From: Azoarcus olearius | GTDB lineage: Bacteria; Pseudomonadota; Gammaproteobacteria; Burkholderiales; Rhodocyclaceae | Assembly (NCBI RefSeq): GCF_001682385.1 | Contig: NZ_CP016210.1 | Span: 620,001-684,000 of the forward strand | Direction of reading: 5' to 3' | Length of the DNA stretch: 64,000 bases | Shown: positions 48,949 to 58,643 of the stretch, piece by piece | Layout of the letters: every line of letters begins with the position of its first letter | Position numbering within the stretch: position 1 is the stretch's first letter | Program-made: the position numbers and the translations under genes | The notes under the pieces: model-generated | Databases searched by the model: none | Told to the model about the DNA's origin: nothing | The model's input: the letters and a program-made list of their open reading frames with translations, nothing else

Positions 48949-50115
48949 TTAGAGACCGGCGGCGGCGCGCAGCGCGGCGGCCTTGTCGGTCTGCTCCCAC
49001 GTGAACTCCGGCTCGTCACGGCCGAAGTGGCCGTAGGCGGCGGTGCGGGAATAGATCGGGCGCAGCAGGTCCAGGGTCTGGATGATGGCCTTGGGGCGGA
49101 GGTCGAAGTGGGCACGGATCAGGTCGACGATCTTGTCGTCGGCGACCTTGCCGGTGCCGAAGGTATTCACCATCAGCGACACCGGCTTGGCGACGCCGAT
49201 CGCGTAGGCGACCTGCACCTCGCACTTGTCGGCCAGGCCGGCGGCCACCACGTTCTTGGCGACGTAGCGGCCGGCGTAGGCGGCCGAGCGGTCGACCTTG
49301 GACGGATCCTTGCCGGAGAACGCACCGCCGCCGTGGTGGGCCGCGCCGCCGTAGGTGTCGACGATGATCTTGCGCCCGGTCAGGCCGCAGTCGCCGTGCG
49401 GGCCGCCGATGACGAAGCGGCCGGTGGGGTTGATCAGGTAGCGCACCTCGCCCTGCATCAGCTCCTTGGGCAGCACCGGCTTGATGATCTCCTCGATCAC
49501 CGCCTCGGAAATCTGCGCGTGCGACACTTCCGGGTTGTGCTGCGTCGACACGACCACGGTGTCGATCGCCACTGGCTTGCCGTCGACATACTTCACCGTG
49601 AGCTGGCTCTTGGCGTCCGGGCGCAGCCAGGGCAGGCGGCCGTCCTTACGCACTTCGGCCTGGCGCTGCATGATGCGGTGCGCGTAGTAGATCGGCAGCG
49701 GCATCAGGCTGGGGGTTTCGTTGGTGGCGTAACCGAACATCAGGCCCTGGTCGCCGGCACCCTGGTCGAGATCGAGCCCTTCGCCTTCATTCACGCCCTG
49801 GGCGATGTCGGACGACTGGCGATTGATCGCCGCCAGCACGGCGCACGACTTGTAGTCGAAGCCGATGTCGGAGTTGTCGTAGCCGATGCGGCGCACCACA
49901 TCCTGCGCGATCTCACGGTAGTTGGGGTGGGCGGAGGTGGTGATTTCGCCGGAGATCACCACCAGGCCGGTGGACACCAGGGTTTCGCAGGCGACGCGCG
50001 CCTTGGGGTCTTCGGCCAGGATGGCGTCGAGCACGCCATCGGAGATCTGGTCGGCAACCTTGTCCGGGTGGCCTTCGGAGACCGATTCGGAGGTGAAGAG
50101 AAACTCGTTTGCCAT
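48949..50115 (-). CDS. metK: S-adenosylmethionine synthetase MetK
   Basis: 388 residues from the ATG at 50115 with AGGAG 8 nt upstream. It makes SAM from ATP and methionine. Motifs: [35 protein letters not shown], and the P-loop-like [20 protein letters not shown]. The gene is driven by its own promoter (50293-50320) through a long leader with an intrinsic terminator, and is divergent from an lpxL-type gene. Confidence 0.98.
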   Translation of the reverse strand: MANEFLFTSESVSEGHPDKVADQISDGVLDAILAEDPKARVACETLVSTGLVVISGEITTSAHPNYREIAQDVVRRIGYDNSDIGFDYKSCAVLAAINRQSSDIAQGVNEGEGLDLDQGAGDQGLMFGYATNETPSLMPLPIYYAHRIMQRQAEVRKDGRLPWLRPDAKSQLTVKYVDGKPVAIDTVVVSTQHNPEVSHAQISEAVIEEIIKPVLPKELMQGEVRYLINPTGRFVIGGPHGDCGLTGRKIIVDTYGGAAHHGGGAFSGKDPSKVDRSAAYAGRYVAKNVVAAGLADKCEVQVAYAIGVAKPVSLMVNTFGTGKVADDKIVDLIRAHFDLRPKAIIQTLDLLRPIYSRTAAYGHFGRDEPEFTWEQTDKAAALRAAAGL

Positions 50116-50290
50116 GCGTTCTGCTCCTGAAAAACAAAAATCCCCGGTTCTGTGGCGTCGTGGCCAGCTCCGGGGATTTCGGCGAGCAGCCGACGCTTTA
50201 GCAGTATTTCTGGTGCCCGTTCGCAACGGAGTAGTCCGGGAACATGGCGGCCGCCCTGCAAGTTGTCGAATTAACTCGGCGGCTAAGCGA
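50116..50290 (-). promoter_or_regulatory. Structured metK leader, candidate attenuator or riboswitch
   Basis: About 170 nt lie between the promoter and the metK start. The leader can form several GC stems (for example GCCGCC with GGGCGGC near its 5' end) and ends in a full intrinsic terminator just before the ribosome site. TTCCCGG (50236-50242) can pair with CCGGGGA of the terminator 3' arm, an alternative antiterminator. No known SAM riboswitch class was recognised. A regulated leader is inferred because no other gene lies upstream on this strand for the terminator to serve. Confidence 0.6.
50131..50179 (-). terminator. Intrinsic terminator inside the metK leader
   Basis: On the minus strand AAATCCCCGG and CCGGGGATTT form a perfect 10-bp stem around a 22-nt loop with its own TGGC/GCCA hairpin, followed by TTTTTGTTTTT. 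The ribosome site AGGAG follows directly. Confidence 0.82.
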
Positions 50291-50292
50291 TA

Positions 50293-50320
50293 ATTATAGG
50301 CTGCCGACCCGCGGCGTCAA
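50293..50320 (-). promoter_or_regulatory. Sigma-70 promoter of metK
   Basis: On the minus strand TTGACG (50315-50320), 16-nt spacer, TATAAT (50293-50298). Near-consensus; transcription would start near 50286, giving a leader of about 170 nt. Confidence 0.82.
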
Positions 50321-50340
50321 AGCCGCGCCCGCCACGCAAA

Positions 50341-51216
50341 TTGAAAAATCCCGTAAACGTGCTCGTTTCCCTTCTTTTTAGACTCTCCTCCCGCTTGCCG
50401 CTGTCGTGGCTGCACCGCCTGGGCGGCTGGATGGGCTGGCTCGTCTATTGGTGCGCCCCCGGCTACCGCCGGCGCCTGCGGCGCAACCTCGCACTCGCCA
50501 CCGGGCGCGAGGACCGCGCGCTGCTGCATGCCGCGGTGGCGGAAGCGGGGCGGCAGGCGCTGGAGCTGCCCTGGCTGTGGCTGCGGCCGCTCGACCAGGT
50601 CGTCGCCAAGGTGGTGCGGGTGGAAGGATGGGAGCTGGTCGAGGCCGCCGAGAGGGCCGGCGCCGGCATCCTGTTCTTCACGCCGCACCTGGGCTGCTTC
50701 GAGATCACCGCTACCTGCTACGCCGCCCACGCCCCGATCACGGTGCTCTACCGCCCGCCGCGCAAGGCTGCGCTGCAGCCGCTGATGGAAGCGGGCCGCG
50801 CGCGCGGCAACATGCGCATCGCGCCGGCGGACATCTCGGGCGTGCGTGCGCTGGTGAAGACGCTGCGCAGCAAGGAGGCGGTGGGGATGCTGCCCGACCA
50901 GGTGCCCGCCGCGGGCGAGGGCATGTGGGTGCCGTTCTTCGGCCGACCGGCATGGACGATGACGCTCGGCGCCCGGCTGGCCGAGGTGAAGGGCGTGCAC
51001 GTCATCTACTGCTGGGCCGAACGCCTGCCGCGCGGCGAGGGCTACGTGTTCCGCATGTTCGGCCCCACCGAGCCGCTGGAAGGCGACCTTGAAGCGCGCT
51101 GCGCCACCATCAACCGCGAGATCGAGCGCCTGATCCTGCAATGTCCCGCCCAGTACCTGTGGGGCTACCACCGCTACAAGCGTCCCAAGGGCGCACGTGC
51201 CAAGGAGGCGCAATGA
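50341..51216 (+). CDS. Lipid A biosynthesis acyltransferase (LpxL/HtrB-type)
   Basis: 291 residues from a TTG at 50341. Inner-membrane enzyme adding a secondary acyl chain to Kdo-lipid A. N-terminal membrane helix (about 5-35) and the catalytic HX4E motif in FFTPHLGCFEI near residue 122, then ISGVRALVKTLRSKEAVGML and DQVPAAGEGMWVPFFGRPAW. Paired with a second acyltransferase 28 bp downstream. Which acyl position each serves cannot be told. Confidence 0.93.
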   Translation: MKNPVNVLVSLLFRLSSRLPLSWLHRLGGWMGWLVYWCAPGYRRRLRRNLALATGREDRALLHAAVAEAGRQALELPWLWLRPLDQVVAKVVRVEGWELVEAAERAGAGILFFTPHLGCFEITATCYAAHAPITVLYRPPRKAALQPLMEAGRARGNMRIAPADISGVRALVKTLRSKEAVGMLPDQVPAAGEGMWVPFFGRPAWTMTLGARLAEVKGVHVIYCWAERLPRGEGYVFRMFGPTEPLEGDLEARCATINREIERLILQCPAQYLWGYHRYKRPKGARAKEAQ

Positions 51217-51244
51217 GCCCGCTCCAATTCCGTCAGGGAACGCC

Positions 51245-52120
51245 ATGTTGACCCGTCTCGGCGTCGCCGTGTTCTGGCTGCTGCACTGGCTGCCGCTGCC
51301 GCTGCTCGCGCGCATCGGCGAACTGTTCGGCCTGCTGCTCTACCTGTTCGCCGTGCCGCGCCGGCGGGTGGTCGCCACCAACCTGAGGCTGTGTTTTCCG
51401 GAATTGTCCGACGGCGAACGCCGGCGCCTTGCCCGCGCCCATTTCCGCATCATCGGCCGCAGCCTGCTCGAACGCGGCCTGCTGTGGTGGGCCAGCCCGG
51501 CGCGCCTGGAGCGCCTGGTGGCGGTCGAAGGGCTGGAGCGGCTGCGCGCGCTGCAGGCCGAAGGCCGGCCGGTGCTGCTGCTGACGCCGCACTTCCTCGG
51601 GCTGGACATGGGCGGCACGCGGCTGTCGATGCTGGGCGACTTCGTCAGCATCTACGCGCGGCAGAAGAACAAGGTGCTGGACCGCTGGCTCTACCACGGC
51701 CGCAGCCGCTTCGGCGACCAACTGCTGCTGTCGCGCCAGGACGGCGTGCGCAGTACCGTGAAGGCGATGAAGGCAGGGCGGCCGTTCTACTACCTGCCGG
51801 ACATGGACTACGGCCGCAAGGACGCGATCTTCGTGCCCTTCTTCGGCGTGCCCGCCGCCACCATCACCGGGCTGCCGCGCTTGGCGCGGCTGTCGGGCGC
51901 CGCCGTGCTGCCCTGCGTCACCCACATCCTGCCCGGTGGCGGCGGCTACAAGGTGGAGATCGGCGAGCCCTGGCCGGACTTTCCCAGTGACGACGTGGAG
52001 GCCGATACCGCACGCATGAACGCGTGGATCGAGGCCAAGGTGCGGACGATGCCGGAGCAGTACTACTGGGTGCACCGCCGCTTCAAGACCCGTCCGCCGG
52101 GAGAGGCGCGCTTCTACTGA
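51245..52120 (+). CDS. Lipid A biosynthesis acyltransferase (second copy)
   Basis: 291 residues; ATG at 51245 preceded by AGGGA. Membrane helix at the start ([20 protein letters not shown]) and HX4D motif in [13 protein letters not shown] near residue 117. Downstream motifs [20 protein letters not shown] and [20 protein letters not shown] fit LpxL/LpxM. Diverged from the first copy, so probably a different acceptor position or fatty acid. Its end overlaps a small antisense gene by 7 nt. Confidence 0.93.
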   Translation: MLTRLGVAVFWLLHWLPLPLLARIGELFGLLLYLFAVPRRRVVATNLRLCFPELSDGERRRLARAHFRIIGRSLLERGLLWWASPARLERLVAVEGLERLRALQAEGRPVLLLTPHFLGLDMGGTRLSMLGDFVSIYARQKNKVLDRWLYHGRSRFGDQLLLSRQDGVRSTVKAMKAGRPFYYLPDMDYGRKDAIFVPFFGVPAATITGLPRLARLSGAAVLPCVTHILPGGGGYKVEIGEPWPDFPSDDVEADTARMNAWIEAKVRTMPEQYYWVHRRFKTRPPGEARFY

Positions 52121-52380
52121 CCGGGCGCGGGGCCGTCCTGCCGCGCCAGGTGCGCGAGCACCAGCGGAAATGCAGCGCTGCCGAGCAGGGCCAGCGCCGA
52201 GACGATCAGCGCGAGGGCGGTGCCGGGTTCGGCGAGGATGGGGTGAAGGCCCGAGAAGTCGCCGAGGAGCAAAGCGAGCCCGGCGCCCAGGGCCGCGAGA
52301 CCGGGCACGCCGAGCAGCCAGGCCGCGACAGGAATGCGGCGCCGTGCGGCAGCGGGCGGGGAAGAGGCGCGTATCTGCAT
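52114..52380 (-). CDS. Small two-helix membrane protein
   Basis: 88 residues with a short basic N-terminus and two hydrophobic helices ([40 protein letters not shown]). It lies antisense between the acyltransferase and dapF. Hydrophobic pattern and Pro/Gly placement look like a true membrane protein rather than GC-driven noise, but no family is recognised. Confidence 0.5.
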   Translation of the reverse strand: MQIRASSPPAAARRRIPVAAWLLGVPGLAALGAGLALLLGDFSGLHPILAEPGTALALIVSALALLGSAAFPLVLAHLARQDGPAPGQ

Positions 52381-52541
52381 GGGCGCGATTCTGGCACAGC
52401 AGGCGCGGTGGACGCTGGGCAGTCGCTGGGCGAGAATTCTGCCGGCAAGCGCGCGTAGGCCCGCACCCGACGCGGGCGGCCGCGACGCAGTGGTTCCGGC
52501 CGACGCCGCCCCCTTTCAGCTTCCAACCGGATGTTTCCCGC

Positions 52542-53375
52542 ATGCATATCCGCTTCACCAAGATGCACGGCCTCGGTAACGACTTCGTCGTCATCGACGC
52601 CACCCGTACGCCGGTCGACCTCACTCCCGCGCGGGTCAAGGCGATCGCCGACCGCCATTTCGGCGTCGGTTGCGACCAGTTGCTGGTGGTCGAGCCGCCG
52701 GGCAGCGACGAAGTGGATTTCCGCTACCGCATCTTCAACGCCGACGGCGGCGAGGTGGAGCAGTGCGGCAACGGCGCGCGCTGCTTCGTCCGCTTCGTGC
52801 ATGACAAGGGCCTGACCGACAAGCGCGAAATCCGCGTGGAAACCCGCGCCGGCGTCATCGCTCCTGCGCTGCGCCCGGACGGGCTGGTGTCGGTGGACAT
52901 GGGCGTGCCCGAGCTGAGTCCGGCGCGCATTCCCTTCGTGTCCGATTCCGACGCCTGGGTGCAGCCGCTGCAACTGGCGGAAGACACGGTGGCGATCACC
53001 GCGGTGTCGATGGGCAACCCGCACGCGGTGCAGGTGGTCGCCGACGTCGACACCGCCCCGGTGGCCTGCCAGGGCGCCGAAATCGAATGCCATCCGCGCT
53101 TTCCGGCCCGGGTCAACGCCGGCTTCATGCAGGTGGTCGACGCCGGCCACATCCGCCTGCGCGTATTCGAACGCGGTGCGGGCGAAACGCTGGCCTGCGG
53201 CACCGGCGCGTGCGCCGCGGTGGTGGCGGGCATCGGGCGCGGCCTGCTGGTGTCGCCGGTCCGCGTCGAAACCCGCGGCGGCGAACTCGAAATCGCGTGG
53301 GCGGGGCCGGGTACGCCGGTCGTGATGACCGGCCCGGCGGTCACGGTTTTCGAAGGCGAACTCGAGCTTCCCTGA
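52542..53375 (+). CDS. dapF: Diaminopimelate epimerase DapF
   Basis: 277 residues. It interconverts LL- and meso-diaminopimelate for lysine and peptidoglycan synthesis, using two Cys: in [15 protein letters not shown] (about residue 75) and [11 protein letters not shown] (about residue 219). Starts [20 protein letters not shown] as in the family. The longer in-frame upstream region is Arg/Gly-rich and not coding. Precedes DUF484 and xerC in the conserved beta/gammaproteobacterial order. Confidence 0.97.
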   Translation: MHIRFTKMHGLGNDFVVIDATRTPVDLTPARVKAIADRHFGVGCDQLLVVEPPGSDEVDFRYRIFNADGGEVEQCGNGARCFVRFVHDKGLTDKREIRVETRAGVIAPALRPDGLVSVDMGVPELSPARIPFVSDSDAWVQPLQLAEDTVAITAVSMGNPHAVQVVADVDTAPVACQGAEIECHPRFPARVNAGFMQVVDAGHIRLRVFERGAGETLACGTGACAAVVAGIGRGLLVSPVRVETRGGELEIAWAGPGTPVVMTGPAVTVFEGELELP

Positions 53376-53415
53376 TCCCATCTTCGCGGCTGCGCGCAGC
53401 CGCATGGAGCACCGC

Positions 53416-54069
53416 ATGAACCCTAACGACGTCGCCCGCTACCTGCGCGACAACCCTGACTTCCTCGCCCAGCACGGTGAGCTGTTCACCGAACTGACGG
53501 TTCCGCACCCGCAGCACGGCGGCCAGGCGATTTCGCTGGCGGAGCGCCAGCTGTACGCGCTGCGCGACAAGATCCGCCAGCTCGAATCCAAGCTCGCCGA
53601 GCTGATCCGTTTCGGTGAGGAAAACGACGACATCAGCGAAAAGGTGCACCGGCTGGCGGTGGCCCTGCTTGGCGCACGCGGTTACGCGGCGGTGCGGCAG
53701 GCGCTGTTCAACTGCCTGCAGGAGGATTTCGCCGTGCCGCACGTCGCGCTGCGGCTGTGGGATGTGGCCGGCGAGGGTACGGGGCCCGATTTCGATGCCG
53801 TCAGCGAAGCCGCGCGGCTGCACGCGCTCGACCTGCGCCATCCTTCCTGCGGCGCGCCGGGCAGCATCGAGATCGTCGGCTGGTTCGGCGAGGCGGCGCC
53901 GCATATCCGTTCGATGGCCCTGATGCCGCTGCGTCGTCAGGGCGAGACGGTCGGCGTGCTGGCGCTGGGCAGCGAGGAGGGCGAACGCTTCTATCCGGAG
54001 ATGGGCACGCTCTACCTCGGCCGTATCGCGGAACTGTGCGCGGCGGCGCTGCTGCGCGAAATAGCGTGA
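53416..54069 (+). CDS. DUF484 family protein
   Basis: 217 residues from the ATG at 53416 with GGAG 6 nt upstream; an ATG at 53404 is possible. N-terminal NPNDVARYLRDNPDFLAQHG-type start, then a coiled coil (ERQLYALRDKIRQLESKLAE) and a GAF-like C-terminal domain (FNCLQEDFAVPHVALRLWDV, ALMPLRRQGETVGVLALGSE). Found next to dapF and xerC in many proteobacteria, with unclear role. Confidence 0.9.
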   Translation: MNPNDVARYLRDNPDFLAQHGELFTELTVPHPQHGGQAISLAERQLYALRDKIRQLESKLAELIRFGEENDDISEKVHRLAVALLGARGYAAVRQALFNCLQEDFAVPHVALRLWDVAGEGTGPDFDAVSEAARLHALDLRHPSCGAPGSIEIVGWFGEAAPHIRSMALMPLRRQGETVGVLALGSEEGERFYPEMGTLYLGRIAELCAAALLREIA

Positions 54070-54148
54070 GCGTGGCCAGTGCGCACCCATCGGTGCCGCC
54101 GGATGCGGGCGGTCGTGCCGCGGCGGCCGGCATAGGGCAGCGGCTGGA

Positions 54149-55060
54149 ATGAGCGTGCCCCGCGAGGCGCCCCTCGCGCCGCTTACCGACGAGTGCGAGG
54201 CGTATCTCGCCTATCTCGGCGACCAGCGCCGCGCCGCGCCGCTGACGCTCGAAAACTACCGGCGTGACCTGCACCGCCTCGAACGCCTGGGTGACGGCCG
54301 CGCACTGATGACGCTGGGCGCGGCCGACATCCGCCGCTTCGTCGCGCGCCTGCACGGCGAGGGGCTGTCGGGCCGTTCGATCGCACGCGTGTTGTCGTGC
54401 TGGCGTGGCCTTTACCGCTGGCTGCTGAGGCGGCGGCTGATCCCGGCGAATCCCGTCGACGGGATCCGGGCACCGAAATCGCCGCGGCTGCTGCCGCGCG
54501 CGCTGTCGCCGGACCAGGCGCAGGCACTGCTCGATCCGCCCGCGGAGGCCGCGCTGGAAGTGCGCGACCTCGCGATGTTCGAACTCTTCTATTCCTCCGG
54601 CCTGCGGCTCTCGGAACTGGCGGGGCTCGACGTTGGAGGCGGGCTGGACCCGGCCGAAGGCATGGTCACGGTGCTCGGCAAGCGCGGAAAGACGCGCAGC
54701 GTGCCGGTCGGCGCGCACGCCTGGGTGGCGTTGAAGGCATGGGACACCGTCCGTGCCGCAATCGCCCCGGCGGCAGAGCCGGCGCTGTTCGTCACCCGCT
54801 CCGGCCGCCGCATGAGCCCGTCGGCGATCCGCGACCGCCTCGCCCGGCGCGCGCGCGCGGTGGGACTCGGCGTGCACGTCCATCCGCACATGTTGCGCCA
54901 CAGCTTTGCCAGCCATCTTCTGCAATCCAGCGGCGACCTGCGCGCGGTGCAGGAGTTGCTCGGACACAGCAGCATCCGCAGCACCCAGGTGTATACCCAC
55001 CTCGATTTTCAGCATCTGGCGCGAATCTACGACGCCGCTCATCCGCGGGCCCGCAAGTAG
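54149..55060 (+). CDS. xerC: Tyrosine recombinase XerC
   Basis: 303 residues. N-terminal SAM-like core-binding domain (EAYLAYLGDQRRAAPLTLEN) and catalytic domain with Arg in SSGLRLSELAG, Lys in LGKRGKTRSVPVG, HMLRHSFASHLLQSSGDLRA, LGHSSIRSTQVYTHLDF including the nucleophile Tyr. It acts with XerD at dif to resolve chromosome dimers. The dapF-DUF484-xerC order supports XerC rather than a phage integrase. Confidence 0.96.
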   Translation: MSVPREAPLAPLTDECEAYLAYLGDQRRAAPLTLENYRRDLHRLERLGDGRALMTLGAADIRRFVARLHGEGLSGRSIARVLSCWRGLYRWLLRRRLIPANPVDGIRAPKSPRLLPRALSPDQAQALLDPPAEAALEVRDLAMFELFYSSGLRLSELAGLDVGGGLDPAEGMVTVLGKRGKTRSVPVGAHAWVALKAWDTVRAAIAPAAEPALFVTRSGRRMSPSAIRDRLARRARAVGLGVHVHPHMLRHSFASHLLQSSGDLRAVQELLGHSSIRSTQVYTHLDFQHLARIYDAAHPRARK

Positions 55061-55203
55061 GGCGGGGCGTTGCGTCCCTGCACCCCACTTTGGGTATCGA
55101 GATGTGTGGGCCTGGACTAGGCTTCGGATATCCTCGTTGCAAATAAAACAACAGTCGCAAGGTGGCCAGCAGCATCCGGCAATGCCGGTGACGCGGGATA
55201 TTT

Positions 55204-55707
55204 ATGCCAAACGATTCAATTCCCCAGCTGGAGCCGGGTGTCGTGGGGGGGCCCGGAGCCGCGGATGAAGTGGCAGACGACAAGCAACGCGTGCTCAAGC
55301 GCGTGGCGCTTCTGCTTGCTCGCCACGAGGTCAGGCACTTGCGACGCTGGTTCGAAGAATTCGACCGCGACATCCTGCTGCCCATCCTGCTCGGCGAAAT
55401 CGCACTGCACAACATCGGCGCCACCGAGAACGGCAAAGGGGTCGCGCTCGGTCCCGATGGCGATCTGCACTGCCCGCTGAAGCCCTGTAACGCCTATTCG
55501 ATCGCCGCCGCCACCGGGCTTCCGCGCGAAACCGTGCGGCGCAAGATCGTGCGGCTGATCGAACTGGGCTGGATCAACAAGCGCCACAACGGCCATCTCT
55601 ACGTCACCTCCGCGGCGCTGCGCCATTTTGGCGGGGTGTTGAGTTCGCGCGAGTTGGGCGACCTGATCGAAACCGCGGACCACGCCCGCCGCCTGCTCGA
55701 GTCCTGA
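55204..55707 (+). CDS. Winged-helix DNA-binding protein, unknown
   Basis: 167 residues. A basic helical N-terminal half (LKRVALLLARHEVRHLRRWF, EEFDRDILLPILLGEIALHN) is followed by a Crp-like winged HTH (AYSIAAATGLPRETVRRKIV, RLIELGWINKRHNGHLYVTS). No cyclic-nucleotide domain is present. Probably a transcription regulator with a sensor-like N-terminus. It lies alone in a 143-bp AT-richer gap after xerC and before rlmI; target unknown. Confidence 0.75.
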   Translation: MPNDSIPQLEPGVVGGPGAADEVADDKQRVLKRVALLLARHEVRHLRRWFEEFDRDILLPILLGEIALHNIGATENGKGVALGPDGDLHCPLKPCNAYSIAAATGLPRETVRRKIVRLIELGWINKRHNGHLYVTSAALRHFGGVLSSRELGDLIETADHARRLLES

Positions 55708-55772
55708 CGCCGGCAATTGGCCGTGGAGCGGGCGGCCGCTAAACTGTCCGCCCGCTTTCCGTCGTGATTCCC

Positions 55773-56960
55773 ATGGCCCGTCTGTTTCTGCATCCCGGCA
55801 AGGAGCGCTCGCTGCTCCGCCGCCATCCCTGGATTTTTGCCGGTTCCGTCGAACGCCTCGAAGGGCGTGCTCGCGCGGGGGACACGGTTGACGTGCTGTC
55901 GGCCGACGGCCGCGTGCTGGGCCGGGCCGCGTGGTCGCCGGTGTCGCAGATCCGCGCCCGCATGTGGTGTTTCGACGCCGATACCACGATCGACCACGCC
56001 TTCTTCAAGCGCCGCGTGGCGGCGGCCGTGGCGGCCCGGCAGAGTCACCCGCTGCTGACGGGGCAGGACGGCCTGCGCCTGATTCACGGCGAGTCCGACG
56101 GCCTGCCCGGGGTGATCGCCGACCGTTACGGCGACGTCGTGGTGGTGCAACTCACCAGCGCCGGGGCGGACAAGTGGCGCGACGCGATCGTCGCTGCGCT
56201 GGTCCAGGCCACGGGCTGCAGTACCGTCTATGAACGCTCGGATTCCGACGTCCGCGGCCTCGAAGGGCTGGAGCCGAAAACCGGCTGCGTGCACGGCGCG
56301 CTGCCGGAGACCTTGCAGATCGTCGAGCACGGGGTGCGCATGGAGGTCGATGTCGCCGGTGGCCACAAGACCGGCTTCTATCTCGACCAGCGCGACAACC
56401 GCCTGCTCACCGGGCGCCTCGCGCGCGGGGGGCGGGTGCTGAACTGCTTCTGCTACACCGGCGGCTTCTCGCTGCAGGCATTGGCCGGGGGCGCGGAAAG
56501 CGTGTTGTCCATCGACTCTTCCGGCCCCGCGCTCGCAACCGCGGCGCGCAACCTCGCGCTCAACCCGCAACTGGATGCCGCGCGGGCGGACTGGTGGGAA
56601 GAGGATGTGTTCGAGGCGCTGCGGGCACTGCGCACCGAAGGCCGCAGCTTCGACCTGATCGTGCTCGATCCGCCCAAGTTCGCGCCTTCGGCCGCGCACG
56701 CCGAGCGCGCAGCGCGCGCCTACAAGGACATCAACCTGTTCGGCTTCCGCCTGCTGGCGCCGGGCGGCATCCTGATGACCTACTCCTGCTCGGGCGGCAT
56801 CGGTCTGGAGCTGTTCCAGAAGATCGTTGCCGGCGCGGCGTCGGATGCCGGTGTCGATGCGCGCATCCTGCATCGCCTGTCGGCGGCGCCGGACCACCCG
56901 ATCGGGCTGTCGGTGCCGGAGGGTGAATACCTGAAAGGGCTGGCGATCCAGATCGCCTAA
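55773..56960 (+). CDS. rlmI: 23S rRNA m5C methyltransferase RlmI-like
   Basis: 395 residues from the ATG at 55773. N-terminal PUA domain (LFLHPGKERSLLRRHPWIFA), an EEHEE-like middle part with YERSDSDVRGLEGLEP, and a Rossmann domain (RVLNCFCYTGGFSLQALAGG; catalytic DPPKFAPS; TYSCSGGIGLELFQ). RlmI methylates C1962 of 23S rRNA in E. coli. The FYLDQRDNR motif is well kept. Single-gene unit by spacing. Confidence 0.94.
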   Translation: MARLFLHPGKERSLLRRHPWIFAGSVERLEGRARAGDTVDVLSADGRVLGRAAWSPVSQIRARMWCFDADTTIDHAFFKRRVAAAVAARQSHPLLTGQDGLRLIHGESDGLPGVIADRYGDVVVVQLTSAGADKWRDAIVAALVQATGCSTVYERSDSDVRGLEGLEPKTGCVHGALPETLQIVEHGVRMEVDVAGGHKTGFYLDQRDNRLLTGRLARGGRVLNCFCYTGGFSLQALAGGAESVLSIDSSGPALATAARNLALNPQLDAARADWWEEDVFEALRALRTEGRSFDLIVLDPPKFAPSAAHAERAARAYKDINLFGFRLLAPGGILMTYSCSGGIGLELFQKIVAGAASDAGVDARILHRLSAAPDHPIGLSVPEGEYLKGLAIQIA

Positions 56961-57307
56961 CGGGCACTGGCCGGCGGCCGGTAGTCCGGGTTGGGGCCGG
57001 GCGGCGCGAGGTTGAAGGCGGCGCTGAGCAGCGCCAGCGCCAGCACCAGCACCGCGAAATAGCGCCGTTGCTGCGGCACGCCCGGCAGTTGCCGGGTCTC
57101 GCTGTAGTAGCGGTTGCGCAGGTAGTCCAGCCCCAGCCATGCGATCGCGAGCAGCGCCGCGCCGAGCAGCCGGGACTGGAGCGGCCCGAAGGCGCGCCCC
57201 ACGGCCGGGTCCCAGCGGTCCGGCATGAAGAAGCTCGGCGCCTGCACGAGCAAAAACAGGCCGCCGATCACGCACAGGCAGAACATCAGCACCTGCGCGC
57301 TCCGCAT
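56957..57307 (-). CDS. Small three-helix membrane protein
   Basis: 116 residues, with helices at about 5-25, 42-62 and 82-102 and a short Pro-rich end. It overlaps rlmI tail-to-tail by 4 nt and starts on the stop region of the next gene on the same strand. No family recognised; conserved-looking hydrophobic pattern supports a real gene. Confidence 0.62.
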   Translation of the reverse strand: MRSAQVLMFCLCVIGGLFLLVQAPSFFMPDRWDPAVGRAFGPLQSRLLGAALLAIAWLGLDYLRNRYYSETRQLPGVPQQRRYFAVLVLALALLSAAFNLAPPGPNPDYRPPASAR

Positions 57308-57525
57308 CAGTCGCCGCCTCCGCCGCCGTCGCCGCCGCTGCCGCCGTCTCCTCCTCCATCGCCGGCGCCGTCATTGCCGTCGCTGTCGCCGGTGGCGCTG
57401 GTGGTGCCGCCCGGGCCGTCCGTACCGTGCGCCGCGCGCCGGCGACTTTGCGTGGCGCGCCCACGCGTGGCCAGCACGGCCAGCAGCGCCAGGGCCAGCA
57501 GCCCGAGCAGAAGCGGAACCAGCAT
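57307..57525 (-). CDS. Small membrane-anchored protein with Gly/Asp-rich tail
   Basis: 72 residues: one N-terminal helix (LVPLLLGLLALALLAVLATR), a short Arg-rich linker, and a tail dominated by Gly and Asp (GDSDGNDGAGDGGGDGGSGG). It overlaps the next gene by one base and is 4 nt after ruvB on the minus strand. The acidic tail would lie in the periplasm or cytoplasm and could bind metal ions, but the low-complexity end makes the protein status uncertain. Confidence 0.5.
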   Translation of the reverse strand: MLVPLLLGLLALALLAVLATRGRATQSRRRAAHGTDGPGGTTSATGDSDGNDGAGDGGGDGGSGGDGGGGGD

Positions 57526-57529
57526 CCGC

Positions 57530-58588
57530 CTAGCCGCCGAAGAGGTCGGTGCCGCCGGGGCGCGGCGGGGCGAGGCCGAAATGCTGCCAGATCGAGTGCG
57601 TCGCCATGCGGCCGCGCGGGGTGCGCTGCAGATAGCCCTGCTGGATCAGGTAGGGCTCGATGACGTCCTCGATGGTGTCGGTGGATTCGCCGATCGCGGC
57701 GGCGAGGTTGTCCAGCCCGACCGGGCCGCCGCCGAATTTTTCCAGCATCGCCGACAGCATCTTGCGGTCCATCAGGTCCAGCCCGAGGCTGTCGACGTCC
57801 AGCATGCGCAGCGCGGCATCGGCCACCGCTCGGGTGATGTGGCCGCCGGCCTTGACCTCGGCGTAGTCGCGCACCCGGCGCAGCAGACGGTTGGCGATGC
57901 GGGGCGTGCCGCGTGCGCGGCGGGCGATTTCGAGCGCGCCGTCGTCGTCGATCTCGACATTGAGCAGGCGCGCCGAGCGGCTGACGATGAAGCCGAGCTC
58001 GTCCGGCGTGTAGAACTCCAGCCGCGACACGATGCCGAAGCGGTCGCGCAGCGGGTTGGTGAGCATGCCGGCGCGGGTGGTGGCGCCGACCAGCGTGAAG
58101 GGCGGCAGGTCGAGCTTGACCGAGCGCGCGGCCGGGCCTTCGCCGATCATGATGTCGATCTGGAAGTCTTCCAGCGCCGGGTAGAGGATTTCCTCGACCA
58201 CCGGCGACAGGCGGTGGATCTCGTCGATGAACAGCACGTCGTGCGGTTCGAGGTTGGTCAGCAGCGCGGCGAGGTCGCCGGCGCGTTCCAGCACCGGGCC
58301 GGAGGTCTGGCGCAGGTTGACGCCCATCTCGGCGGCGACGATGTGGGCCAGCGTGGTCTTGCCCAGCCCGGGCGGACCGAACAGCAGCACGTGGTCGAGC
58401 GCTTCGCTGCGCTTCTTGGCCGCGTGGATGAAGATTTCCAGCTGTTCGCGGATCTTGGCCTGACCGACGTATTCCGCCAGGCGCTTGGGGCGCAGTGCGC
58501 GTTCGACCGCGTCTTCCTGGCGGTCGGCGGGCTGCGGCGAGATCAGGCGCTCGGGCGCGGCGGCGCGGAGCTTGTCGGTTTCGATCAT
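57530..58588 (-). CDS. ruvB: Holliday junction helicase RuvB
   Basis: 352 residues. AAA+ ATPase motor: Walker [21 protein letters not shown], Walker [21 protein letters not shown], sensor 1 LVGATTRAG, and a C-terminal winged helix with [19 protein letters not shown] and [16 protein letters not shown]. Works with RuvA to drive branch migration. It follows ruvA on the same strand after 55 nt; ruvC is elsewhere. Confidence 0.98.
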   Translation of the reverse strand: MIETDKLRAAAPERLISPQPADRQEDAVERALRPKRLAEYVGQAKIREQLEIFIHAAKKRSEALDHVLLFGPPGLGKTTLAHIVAAEMGVNLRQTSGPVLERAGDLAALLTNLEPHDVLFIDEIHRLSPVVEEILYPALEDFQIDIMIGEGPAARSVKLDLPPFTLVGATTRAGMLTNPLRDRFGIVSRLEFYTPDELGFIVSRSARLLNVEIDDDGALEIARRARGTPRIANRLLRRVRDYAEVKAGGHITRAVADAALRMLDVDSLGLDLMDRKMLSAMLEKFGGGPVGLDNLAAAIGESTDTIEDVIEPYLIQQGYLQRTPRGRMATHSIWQHFGLAPPRPGGTDLFGG

Positions 58589-58643
58589 GGCGAGAGTTTA
58601 GCCGCTCGGACGCCTGCCGGGGTGCGCATGACTGTGGTTTTGT

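Noticed and set aside
50116-50290. Naming the metK leader as SAM-II or S-box
   Set aside because: Some short motifs such as GCTAAAGC recall SAM-II, but the required pairing order could not be found by eye.
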